From: Chrysopilus asiliformis
Lineage: Eukaryota > Arthropoda > Insecta > Diptera > Rhagionidae
Direction of reading: 5' to 3'
DNA length: 64,000 nucleotides
NCBI GenBank assembly: GCA_964034945.1
Contig: OZ035960.1
Span: 66,867,936-66,931,935, forward strand
The translations under genes were made by a program, and so were the position numbers. Below, piece by piece: positions 42,468 through 52,323 of the stretch. Within the stretch, counting starts at the first letter, position 1; every line of letters begins with the position of its first letter. The notes beneath the pieces are model-generated. The model ran no database searches and was not told the origin of the DNA. It was given only the letters and a program-made list of their open reading frames with translations.

Positions 42468-43610
42468 ACATCCAACTACAACTCATAAATAATTTTTAAA
42501 TGTAGACTTTAATGTAGACTCTAATGTATACTTGTTTAATTATATTCATTAGTTTCATTTATACAAACCTTCATATAAATTGGCTGCAAAGCTTTCCCAA
42601 TTTCTACAAGGACTTCAGGCACGAACACCGAAATTGTGGAACGGGATACACGAGACAAAAACTCCAAGGATCTGTATGAATCTCCGGTAGCCAAATACCA
42701 CAATGTTATAGCCATTTTCACTTCGACTGTCAAACATTTTCGCATATCTGTGTTTTGCTTTTGTAAAAAGGGTTTCACCTAGAATAAGAAAATAGTTATT
42801 ATAATTAAAAACATAACAAAAGCTATAATTGCCAATCTGGCAATCATTGGAGACCCGTATGGTGATATTCGTATCAAAATTCAAACAGTTGTACCAAAAT
42901 TCCACTTTGAAGTCAAACTTTCCAATAAGATTTTTTAAAATTTATTCCAATCGGATTTTGATGTATGGGAGTTTTGTGTACAATCATATCCTAAATAACT
43001 TTTGTTCTTGGACTTTTTTGATAAGATGCATCGTTTTTGAGATATTCGCAAAAAACATTTTCGTTCGTATGGGGGGTACCCCCCCTAATGGTCCATTTTT
43101 GCCCATTAACGAACTTAGCCTCGCATTTTCCGAAAAACGGAGCTGTGCAAAATTTCTAGTCTCTAACTTAATCCGTGCGCCCGCAATCCGCGCCACAGAC
43201 GGACGGACATGCAAAAATTAATTATTTTTATCATTCTAAACACACTGGTGTAATTCATTTTTGTGTGTGATAATGGGATCTTGGCGTTACAAACGGTAAG
43301 GCAAAGTTAATATACCCTTTGGTTTCACCATACGGGTATAAAAATACTTTATACTACAAAACACTTACCATTGCCACTAACTCTTGGAATTTTTCAAGCG
43401 ACATTCGACAAAAATCGTTGAAGTGTGCCCCGTTTTCTTCCCATAGAAGATCTTTAAGGAGATTTGCTTCTATGTCAAAATTTTCCCTTTTTGCCAGAAA
43501 ATCGTTGACCTAAATTTTCCTTTTTTTCTTTTTGGCAGACTTTTCTGCGCTTTCTATCATTTTTATAGCCATTACTGCGGCTAATAAAGTTCTTTGCTTT
43601 CTTGCGTTTG
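41286..43610 (-). pseudogene. Harbinger transposase (DDE_Tnp_4), broken
   Basis: Three exons: up to 43369, 42778-42569 and 42069-41286, with GT...AG joins. Exon 1 carries a basic N-terminus (KSAKKKKRKI) and DFCRMSLEKFQELVAM. Exon 2 has the helix-turn-helix (LWYLATGDSYRSLEFL). Exon 3 has the first Asp in LGALDGKHI, the second in GRSNDSTVYKNS and Glu in LTVEAAFGRL. Two breaks: a TAG at 43510-43512 where the family has Trp, and a 4-base CGAC duplication near 41722 that shifts the frame before the last third. Its DNA-binding partner is intact, so this copy could be moved only by a transposase from elsewhere. Confidence 0.85.
42811..43344 (+). repeat. Interspersed repeat family D, copy 4
   Basis: A full copy with the ACATAACAAAAGCTATAATTG start and CATACGGGTATAAAAA end, in the intron between exons 1 and 2 of the transposase. 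The internal microsatellite is reduced to a single GACGGACGGA. Confidence 0.85.
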
Positions 43611-43741
43611 ACCTTTTTCAACTGAAGTCACATGCAATGTCGCAAGACAGCAGAGCAAATCGCAACACCTGTCAAATTGAAAAACGTAGTAGGAGGGATA
43701 ATCGCATGCGACTTCTAGTCGCACGTCTAACTGTGGGGTTA

Positions 43742-44690
43742 ACTTGATGGTGTATCTAAAACAACTAACGATAACAATCCATTATTTCCCTATTATGTTA
43801 GCTATAATGATGTCCTTAATTACAATAACCTCATTAAAAACCGAATGAGGTTTTTAATGAGATTATTGTTGACAGCTTTGATCTCATTGGTCGGGAAGAT
43901 GACTCTTACAACCGGGATTTTCCAAAAATCCATTTTTTTCCGAAAGGTGTGTGTGTGTTAGTCATAATGATGCCCTTAATTACTGGAATTTTCAATTTAC
44001 CTGATATGAGTATTTTCTGGGCAAATGGGTTTTTTGGCGTTTTCTACCTAAGGTGCAAGTAGTCCAATATTTTACGGATGTTTTAATTATTTAAGTACTG
44101 ATTTTAAAATTATTTAAGTAATTTTTTTGTCAGTAAATCATAAAAATTATATTCGTACTATGACAAAAGTTTCGAAGAGTAAAAAATGTTTTTGATAAAG
44201 ACAATATTAGCCCGAGGTTCAAAGTATCGCTCGGTTGGCATGTTTAACTTTCATAAGAAGGAATATAAGAATTTAATTATAGACAATATTAATGTTAGAT
44301 ATTATTTTACACCTTTCCGATGTAGTATCTGACGGTCCGTTCTCGAAAAACTGTGAAAAAACTGATGTACCAAAGGTCAGCTGCTTGTCTGATCCATCGA
44401 AGGAAATGTCGGTCTAATGTAATACATGAGACCCAAAAGATCTGCTAATGACACCCAATATCTTTGGATCAATCCGTTCAGTGAAAACCGTAATCACACA
44501 TGTACGGATGGATATCAATACATCCATTTTTTCATGTCTTCTAAACACACTGGCGGAATTCATTGTTGTGTATAACGACAGGCTGTTGGCGTATAGCCTT
44601 TTAGTTTCCCCATATAGGGTATAAAAGTGCTACAATTGTTAAAATTCGTTCGTAAAATACTTTATACGCTGCAATATTATAAGTTTAATT
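43742..44690. other. No recognised gene; small hairpin and a family D relic
   Basis: 43818-43875 is a hairpin with 20-base arms (CAATAACCTCATTAAAAACC and near-complement). The phrase TAGNNATAATGATGNCCTTAATTAC occurs at 43799 and 43958. 44535-44630 resembles the 3 prime third of family D (CTAAACACACTGG, CATATAGGGTATAAAA) but is strongly diverged. Confidence 0.5.
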
Positions 44691-44694
44691 GAGC

Positions 44695-45213
44695 GGCGAA
44701 CAGTTGTATCAAAATTCCTCTTTGAAGTCAAACTTTTCAATAAGATTTTTTAAAATTTATTCCAATCGGATTTTGATATATGAGAGATTTATGTAGAATA
44801 ATATTCTAAATAACTTTTGTTCTTGGACTTTTTTGATAACATGTACCGTTTTCGAGATATTCACAAAAAACGTTTTCGTTCGTATGGGGGGTACCCCTCT
44901 AACGGTCCATTTTTGCACATTAACGAACTTAGCTTCGCATTTTACGAAAAACGGACCTGTGCGAAATTTCAAGTCTGTAGCTCAATCCGTGCGCCCGCAA
45001 TCCGCGCCACAGACAGACGGACAGACAGACGGACGGACGGACAGACGGACGGACAGACGGACGGACAGACGGACGGACATGCTAAATTCAACTTTTTTCA
45101 TCATTCTAAACACACTGGTGTAATTCATTTTTTGTGTGATGACGGGATCTTGGCGTTACAAACGGTAAGGCAAAGTTAATTTACCCTTTGGTTTCACCAT
45201 ACGGGTATAAAAA
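44695..45213 (+). repeat. Interspersed repeat family D, copy 5 (left end missing)
   Basis: Matches family D from GTTGTATCAAAATTCC onward. It has the longest internal microsatellite of the window (GACGGACAGACGGA, 45012-45078). The 5 prime ~60 bases are absent. Confidence 0.8.
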
Positions 45214-45215
45214 TA

Positions 45216-45670
45216 TTGCGACATTTGATTGAGTTTGTACTAAAAAGTTGTATGGCAATGTCGTCAACTCTCGTTTGTTTTTGAAAGCGATTCAAAATAT
45301 GTTAAGGTTTTCGCCGTCTTTGTATCATTTCCATATGCTTGTACAACACAGGAAACATACGTTTTGTTATTTTCGCAGTTAAACTATCTTCACGTTCAAA
45401 GAACTTAAGCACATGAGATTAGAAAATTCAAGATCGCCTGGCTTCGAACTTCACATTACCATCTGTTCCCGAAACAATTGACAAAGAGGGTCGGAAGCAA
45501 GGGAAAATGTAAAGTAGTGATTTCAGGGTTATGTGAAAATTTTAATACCACATATATTTACTTTTTCGTACAACAACGCTTGTAATGCAAGAATCACAAT
45601 TCTTGTGCTAAAACCGCGCTAAAAAAGTTTTATTTTGCGCAAATTCTCAAAGTTTAGAGCATAGTTATAC
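45216..45670. other. No recognised feature
   Basis: AT-rich stretch between family D copy 5 and the long-TIR element. No open frame or repeat recognised. Confidence 0.5.
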
Positions 45671-45999
45671 CAGAGAACAAATAATCTAGAGAATAAACTC
45701 TTAGAACAAATTTTTAGAGAAAATTTTTCCACTGTGAGATGAAGCAAGAGGATCCGATGTAACACGGGAAAAATTATCCATTCGATTCCTCCATCTCATT
45801 GAATAGATACGACGAAAATGATTAGAAAATGTTCTCTCTGCTTCGTGCTCCCTAGTCTAAAAGTAATTAACTTTTAGGCCGTAGCTAGTGAATGATAGGG
45901 ACATTTTTCCCCCCTTCGAAGGGGAAACTTCTCAAAAATTTACCCCTTCGTGGGGTAAATCGAAGGATGCGGGGGGAAATCCCATCATGCTATATATTT

Positions 46000-46215
46000 T
46001 TGGAATGTACTCTTCATTACCTTTCATTTGAGGTACCACCCCCCCCTACCATCCCCCAGAAAAAAGTTTCATACAAAGTTTGTAGACCCCTGGAGGGGGC
46101 AAGGGGGGCGAGCGACGGCTAAAAATACCCATTTTAGATAGGGGATGCCTCCCTCTATCCCTCCCTATACACCAAAAATCTGTAGCGTCATTGTCGCTAA
46201 ACTGAACTCTTGACA
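46000..46215 (-). repeat. Family C arm
   Basis: The reverse complement of 17652-17800 and similar to 30590-30730: CCTTTCATTTGAGGTACC, GCGAGCGACGG, and the tip CTGTAGCGTCATTGTCGCTA with AACTGAACTC. No gene. Confidence 0.75.
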
Positions 46216-46240
46216 AAATATTAAAACTAATGTCATTTAT

Positions 46241-46665
46241 CGCGATCTGTCACCCATTTAGCACCACCTGACAAGGTTGCCGTAGAACATTTTTTTCTTA
46301 GTTGGACCAAGATCTAGATCCTGCAATAAATTTTGTCCCGTTAACTCGTCGTTTTTTTTAACAACGAAACCGCGGTATAAAACGCGATCTGTCACCCATT
46401 TAGCACCACCTGACAAGGTTGCCGTAGAACATTTTTTTCTTAGTTGGATCAAGATCTAGATCCTGCAATAAATTTTGTCCCGTTAACTCGTCGTTTTTTT
46501 TAACAACGAAACCGCGGTATAAATCACGATCTGTCGCTCATTTAGCACCACTTTGGAAGGTCGCCGTAGAAGAATTTTTTCTTAGTTAGATCAAGATCCA
46601 GGTATTCAAACATATTTCATCCCGTCAACTATTCGTTATTATTTTTTGTTCTACGGCTCCCGGGC
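46241..46665 (+). repeat. 142-base tandem repeat, three copies
   Basis: Units start at 46241, 46383 and 46525, each with ATCTGTCNCNCATTTAGCACC, AGATCTAGATCCTGCAAT and AACAACGAAACCGCGGTAT. The first two are nearly identical and the third is diverged. It is probably a small satellite array. Confidence 0.9.
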
Positions 46666-46673
46666 TATATATA

Positions 46674-47254
46674 AAGGGTGGTTAAATTTCAAGGGCCGAT
46701 GTTGAATGTGAACCACACCTAAACGTCAAGTTTTTTTCTGCATTTCATTTGACATTTCTCAATTTCAGACTAACTCAATTTGAACCATGCAAAGATACAC
46801 AATCGAGCAACGCGTTAAAGTTATTCAGGCTTATTATGAAAATGGGCGTTCAAATCAAAATGCATATCGTGCACTTCGTCGTGCCCAACAATTGCACCTC
46901 CCACGCTCGTCGTTGATGAACATTATGCATAAAGACTTGCATTTACACGCTTACAAGGTGCAATTGACTCAAGAACTAAAGCCTCTTGACCATTTCAAGC
47001 GTCGTCAATGGTCAGAATGGTGGCAAGAAATGGCAACAGTGGATGATCAATTTTCGAAGAAAATCATCTTCAGTGATGAGGCACATTTTCATAATAAGCC
47101 TGAATAACTTTAACGCGTTGCTCGATTGTGTATCTTTGCATGGTTCAAATTGAGTTAGTCTGAAATTGAGAAATGTCAAATGAAATGCAGAAAAAAACTT
47201 TACGTTTAGGTGTGGTTCACATTCAACATCGGCCCTTGAAATTTAACCACCCTT
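46674..47254 (+). mobile_element. Foldback mariner, 581 bases
   Basis: TA lies on both sides (46672-46673, 47255-47256). Both arms, about 170 bases each (46674-46845 and 47083-47254), are inverted copies of a mariner 5 prime end including the ATG and first 20 codons, so the usual 3 prime end has been replaced by a second, inverted 5 prime end. The centre is a deleted transposase gene. Confidence 0.85.
46787..47107 (+). pseudogene. Mariner transposase remnant inside the foldback
   Basis: 106 residues: MQRYTIEQRVKVIQAYYENG (N-terminal helix-turn-helix), a jump over much of the DNA-binding domain, then LKPLDHFKRRQWSEWW and IIFSDEAHFH with the first catalytic Asp. The last residues and the stop come from the inverted arm. 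No second or third catalytic residue, so inactive. Confidence 0.85.
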
Positions 47255-48022
47255 TACTTACAAGTAGAATTTCGTTAATATTTTGAGAACGGTACGAGAT
47301 AATTATTTACAGTAAAAGGCAAAAATGCAGAAAACTCAATGATCTATCATATTTATTATACAACATACTTGTAAGAAATAGTTTTTGTCAAAAAAGTAAA
47401 AAACCAAAAAAACAAATTTTAAAAATGTCACTGTTTTGGTAATTTCCGGCTAGAATATTTTTTTTTAAAATACGATAGGTTAACGCTACTTAATAAACTG
47501 ACACCTGAAGAACATTTTCCTCTCAAATAAATCGTTTGGAAAACTTCAAATATAATTATTATTGCACAATGTTATTGCACAGGTCATGAAAAACAAATCT
47601 TTCTTTGTTTAGATTTATAAAATTTATTTGCTCCTCTAATATCTTATCTTACATAAAAAACACCGAACGCAATCACCCATAATTAAGTGCAAGTGCATTT
47701 TCTTTACGAATGGCCACAAATGCATATAATTTCTTTTAATTTTGCAATCCGTAAACTCATTTCACTAAATATCACTTTGTTCACTAGACTTTACCAGCTA
47801 TTTATTGCCAATTCCCCTAAATTTTATATTTTGTGAACTGACAAAAATTAATCTAGCCATTTCATATTGAACTCACGGCACAATTTTACTTTACTAGAAT
47901 CCGAGGGATTGTCAAAAACGCACTTTCACTAGGACAATTTGTGGTCACAAACCTCATAAAAGTGGTTTGAAATGACTGCTGACGCTGTTTTAATTACAAA
48001 ATTTCATTTTAAAATTTTCATA

Positions 48023-48387
48023 CAGCCATGTTCAAAAGTGTTAGGCACCATTTCAAAATCAATTTTTCCTGTTTACGTGTATCTAATATGATAGTGAAAC
48101 AATGTGATTTTAAGAATATCAAAATTTATTTATCTGACTAATATTAGGTGGGCCCACCCCTAGCCCTTATTACAGCAGCGAGTATTTTCGGCATTGTCGC
48201 TACAAGCCTATTTTCGTGTCGTCACTTATAAAATCCCATTCCTCCTGAATAGCCCTTTTCAGGGTATCTTCTGATGTTATTTTTGTGTTTCCGGATATTT
48301 TTCTTCAAAATACTCCACAAATGCTCTATCAAAATCTATGATTTCTTTGTAAAAAATGGGGGTGCCTAACACTTTTGAACATGGCTG
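48023..48387 (-). mobile_element. Deleted Tc1-like element, 365 bases
   Basis: Perfect ends CAGCCATGTTCAAAAGTGTT and complement, each flanked by TA. TIRs with CAAAAGTGTTAGGCACC are typical for Tc1. Only the tail of the transposase gene remains. Confidence 0.9.
48144..48330 (-). pseudogene. Tc1 transposase C-terminal remnant
   Basis: Reads SEDTLKRAIQEEWDFIS, then after a stop and a one-base shift ATMPKILAAVIRARGGPT and a stop, the usual C-terminus of Tc1 transposases (the AVIxAxGGPT ending). The preceding EHLWSILKKNIRK box is in another frame. Inactive. Confidence 0.8.
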
Positions 48388-49125
48388 TATAACCTCACTT
48401 TTCTGACGAAAAAAAAACTTTAGCTACAAACCAATTTTACTGGAAATTGGAGCGGAAAAACTTTTCAGCCTCACCCCGCTTTTTCCCACCCCACTTCAGC
48501 GGTCATTTTAAACCACTTTTATGAGGTCTGTGACCCCAAATTGTAAAATTATTCCGAACTCACTTTGTCGGCCAAGAAAAACACAGTAAAATCACGGAAA
48601 ACAGTAGTTTATCACTAATATCTAATAATAAAGTCGAGTTTGTTAAGCCACGAAATACTTGCACTTATTTTTGGGCGAAAATATATTATAATTTACCTAA
48701 ACCGCGATATAAATTTAAAGTTGCGAATTCCTCCCAAGTGACTAAAACACCGACAATGACAAGTGACTAAAACACCGACTACTTTCTCATACATGTCCGA
48801 ATGTCCGAGTTACTTTCGGCATAGAATAAGGAATATACAGAAAAAACTCTGCCGAACAAATTTTTGACAAATTTCCCCTTCGAAGGGGGGAAAAATGTCC
48901 CTATCATTCACTAGCTACGGCCTAAAAGTTAATTACTTTTAGACTAGGGAGCACGAAGCAGAGAGAACATTTTCTAATCATTTTCGTCGTATCTATTCAA
49001 TGAGATGGAGGAATCGAATGGATAATTTTTCCCGTGTTACATCGGATCCTCTTGCTTCATCTCACAGTGGAAAAATTTTCTCTAAAAATTTGTTCTAAGA
49101 GTTTATTCTCTAGATTATTTGTTCT

Positions 49126-49195
49126 CTGCTTTCGGGGCATGAATCAAATCTGCTTTCGGGGCATGAATCAAATAGTGTTTGATTCATGCTTTCGG
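49126..49195. repeat. Small direct and inverted repeat
   Basis: CTGCTTTCGGGGCATGAATC occurs twice in a row (49127, 49150) and then partly inverted (GATTCATGCTTTCGGGGC). It adjoins the right end of the long-TIR element. The following 49196-49432 shows no gene. Confidence 0.7.
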
Positions 49196-50309
49196 GGCTT
49201 TCTTAGCAATACTCTCGCAGGTTCCGCTTGTAAGCACACGAATTGCTTTTGTATGTGCCCAGAAATGCTAGATGAAATTCCAGAGGGTTGCCAGAATTAA
49301 AATATCGGATGTGTTGATGCACATAATTTTATTCCGCTAAAATCACAAAATGGAAATTCGCGGTAATTTAATTTAATTCATATCCCTAATAACAATTAGT
49401 ATGTATGAATTAATTACGTTGAAATGTTACAATCTCTATGTATAAAATCGTTTAACCTGACTGAGTGAGTGACTGACTGACTGACTGACTCATCAACGCC
49501 CAGCCCAAACCCCTGAAGCTAGAGACTTGAAACTTTCACAGTATGTCCCAACCATTGCGTAGGCGCTCACTAAGGCGGGGTTCTCCGAAATTTTACCCCC
49601 AAGGGCGTGAACGTGGCGTAAAGGGGGTTTGGGTGTTTTTAAACCATGATTTTCGCCATTAATCCTGCTCAATAGGAGGCTGAAAAGTTTCACTCGTGGG
49701 TTTTCGGGGTCGCTGATCACGACTCCGGTGTTAGATTTTCAAAATTCAAAACGGAAGGTCCTGTAAGGATAACGCAAATATCCTTTTTCCCATTTTTCCG
49801 GGGAAAAATGTCATGAGAGGGTTTTCGAGGTCGCTGATCACGAAGCCGGTGTTAGATTTTCGAAATTGGAAACGGAAGGTACTGTAAGGATAACGCAAAT
49901 ATCCTTTTTCCCATTTTTTCCGCTGAAAAATGTCATTAGGGGGTTTTCGGGGTTGCTGATCACGAATCTCGTGTTAGAATTTTAAAATCCTGAAGGCATA
50001 ACGATTTTTTTCAAAAGTTTTTAAGTTATTTCGTTGTTTTTTTTTGCGCAAGAAAATTTTTACAGAAAACTTTTACCCCATAACGGCGGATATGCAAGCT
50101 ATCTACACATATAATAATTTTGTTTCGACATCACGTGAAAACGGCCCAACCGATTTTGACGAAACTTTGCACACACGTAGAATTACTGGCAGAATAAATG
50201 ATAGACTAATTTTTATTGACCTCCCCCCTCTTCTTCGATACCCCTCCCCTGATAACTTTCGAACCGTTCAACCGATTGGGGTGCGACTTTCACTAATATA
50301 GAAGTCATT

Positions 50310-50595
50310 CCTCAAGGAAATTTTTCGCCCACTAATATCTACCCTCCCTCCTCTCAGTAAACCCCTTCGCCTGCTATCTTCTACAACAATGAGAGATTTG
50401 GATTCGGTTTTCTCCGTTAGGAAGGCCTGCCCTCCGATAAATATGTCGCCCACTAATATTTACCCCCTCCCCTCTCGGTACACTCCTCACCTGCTATATA
50501 CTACAACACTGATGGAACTTGGATTAGGTTTTCTCCATTAGGAAGACCTGCCTTCAGGGAAATTGTTCGCCCAATAATATCTACCCCGCTCCATG
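50310..50595 (-). repeat. About 120-base tandem repeat inside the Helitron
   Basis: More than two diverged units containing CGCCCACTAATATNTACCC, CTGCTATNTNCTACAAC and GGTTTTCTCCNTTAGGAAG. On the opposite strand it is the same repeat that ends the window (63771-64000). Confidence 0.85.
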
Positions 50596-50844
50596 CAAAG
50601 TCAGACCCGAGGTCAAAAGCCGAGTAACTACCAAGCCGAGTAAGGCGTGGTTCTTCCAGGGGCGCAGAATATATATTATTGTCTAATTTGAAATTTGCGT
50701 GTATTTTTATAATCTTTTTGTGTAATGGGCAATAACCTATTATTTCAAAATATATTGTCAAATTTTTCCCGATATTTCTCAGTATAAATAAAGATATAAA
50801 ACGCGTGGCCGTAGGCCGCGTATGATTCGAAGCGAGGGGTGGGT

Positions 50845-50877
50845 GAACCGCGAAGCGGTTCGGGGAGCAGCCCCTAG
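50845..50877 (+). other. Helitron 3 prime terminus: hairpin and CTAG
   Basis: GAACCG/CGGTTC stem with a 5-base loop, 12-base spacer, then CTAG followed by T. In Helitrons this is the signal that ends strand transfer. Confidence 0.9.
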
Positions 50878-51600
50878 TGTTCTATATGTTGGAAGGTCGA
50901 ATATTTTCGACAAGTAATTATATGCATTTGGAGATAAAAAATATACAGATAAAGCAAACCGCTTTATATCTAAATTATATCTTGATTCTTCAGCTCATTT
51001 TCTACTAGCAGTGCGAAATCTTTGCTGAACACAGTTTTTATTTTTTTCTGAAATACTCTTTTGTCGTCCGGACTATTTTGATTTTGAAGTCTTTTGAGCG
51101 CTTTGTTTTTTTGCCTCAACGTAGCTTTGAGCTTTTTAATTTCGTTGTCTTTTCTTTTTGTGATTTGTGTAATACAATCTTCGGTTTGAGACGAACATTA
51201 TTTCATTTCGAGTTCCTCGGTTTGGGACGAAGATTCTTTCGTTGAGAAAAACAAATGTGCTTGTTCTGCCTGGGCACTAGTACAAGGCTCATGGAACAAA
51301 TTTGATGAAAGCTTGTGAGACTCAATTGCTACGTCACATGGAGGTCATTTTTGCACGCTTATTTTCCCAGGACATGTAATAATCTGATTTAAAAATGAAA
51401 AAAAATGAGACAAAATAAATAAATTCAATCAGAAAAACTGTTTCGAGTATCTTACGTCTTTGGGTATTGAAATTGCAGGGATGGCGGTCTTCTTTAATCT
51501 ATTTGCGGAGCATAACATACCACTCTCGAAATGGACACTACAAACTCGATTAATTCCCATACCTTCTTTTTGCAAAAAATCTTCCCTGTTGATTGCATTT
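50878..51600 (-). pseudogene. THAP-domain / P-element-type transposase fragment
   Basis: The exon 51600-51455 has the second half of a THAP zinc finger (NAINREDF, RVCSVHFESGM, KTAIPAI). A GT...AG intron of 71 bases joins it in frame to 51383 and below: linker, two in-frame stops (TGA near 51340, TAA near 51210), a coiled coil (IKKLKATLRQKNKALKRL) and FALSVYFLSPNAYNYLSKIF, the block that opens the catalytic part of P-element/THAP9-type transposases. It is cut by the Helitron at 50877. The first half of the THAP finger and the catalytic core were not found. A THAP-containing host gene is possible but less likely. Confidence 0.65.
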
Positions 51601-52323
51601 AATCAAATTGATTTCCTGAGACAAATAATTCCTTGAGAACTTAAAACCCTTACAAATATAAAAGGTGAAATTCAAAGTTCAGAAATTTATTGAAATTCAA
51701 ATCTACGCGCCTTTTGCAATTTTTGAATCACGAAACCTTGAATCAGGTAATACCAAACGTCAAACCGAACAAAAAAACAAATCGAAATAAATGTCGGAAA
51801 CGTTTTGGATTTATGCCGATTTATTGTGTAAAATCGAGCATGTTGTGATGTGTTTATCGTTATGTGATACGCGGAGAAGCGGCGGATAACGTAATTCTTT
51901 TAAAAAAATTGATTTCGTCGGAATTACGAGAAAATTTTAGTGTTTATCTTAAAATTTAACAGTTGCAATTTAGAAACAAGTTTTCCTGTCAATTTTTTTT
52001 GTCGCTCAAAATGTCAATCTTTTTTACAGACTATTATTTTTTCAATTTTTCTAATATTCAATGGTATTTTTTTTTCCACAAAAGTCGAACTAACCACATT
52101 TTAACAAGTTCCGTTCACTATTTTGGGTGAAGTATATTTCGGATTTTGAATGTTTTAAAGTGCATATTTTATGTGCATAAAACGCCTTTTTTAGTGCATA
52201 TTTTTGGCAGCCCTAGTTATAAGTAAACAGTACCACATACTTCATTTTCATTAAAAGCGTATTGAGTATTTTCCTCCGCCTGTTTCAATTATTGTTTTTC
52301 TTTTTGCTGGGAAAGTAGTATAT
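51601..52323. other. No recognised gene
   Basis: AT-rich. The missing N-terminal THAP exon was looked for on the - strand and not found. Confidence 0.5.

Larger units (their letters stand above)
40739..43738. mobile_element. PIF/Harbinger transposon, complete ends, TTA duplication
   Basis: Terminal repeats of 36 bases, CCCCACAGTTAGACGTGCGA continuing to GCATGC, are exact complements at 40739 and 43738. They are flanked by TTA at 40736-40738 and 43739-43741. Inside are a MADF gene on + and a transposase gene on -, physically interleaved. A family D repeat (42811-43344) sits in a transposase intron. Confidence 0.95.
47876..48545. repeat. Family C hairpin arms flanking a Tc1 relic
   Basis: 47880-47990 (ACTTTACTAGAATCCGAGGG, CACAAACCTCATAAAAGTGG) and 48490-48545 are the same outer arms as at 17815-17910 and 18203-18256. 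The middle is occupied by the 365-base Tc1 relic. Confidence 0.7.
45671..49128. mobile_element. Long-TIR element (arms about 270 bases) with nested content
   Basis: 45671-45945 is inverted at 48856-49128 almost without mismatch, starting CAGAGAACAAATAATCTAGA and containing GAGGATCCGATGTAACACGG and CCTTCGAAGGGG. The CAGAG start is hAT-like, but the flanking 8 bases (AGTTATAC and CTTTCGGG) do not match. The inside holds a family C arm, a 142-base tandem repeat, a foldback mariner, a Tc1 relic and AT-rich filler (47257-47875, 48390-48855) without genes. Confidence 0.75.
49433..50877 (+). mobile_element. Nonautonomous Helitron, 1445 bases
   Basis: The 5 prime end is A|TCTCTATGTATAAAA, the 3 prime end CTAG|T, so it sits between A and T as Helitrons do. 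A 6-base-stem hairpin (GAACCG CGAAG CGGTTC, 50845-50861) lies 12 bases before the CTAG. Inside: a (GACT)n microsatellite (49466-49490), two direct copies of a block with CGCTGATCACGA and CGGAAGGTNCTGTAAGGATAACGC (49710-49790, 49830-49905), and pyrimidine-rich tandem repeats at 50215-50600. No coding gene; the short frames are not protein-like. Confidence 0.9.

Noticed and set aside
31549..45179. Frames with repeated DRQTDGRTDGQ
   Set aside because: Translation of the GACGGACAGACGGA microsatellite in family D.
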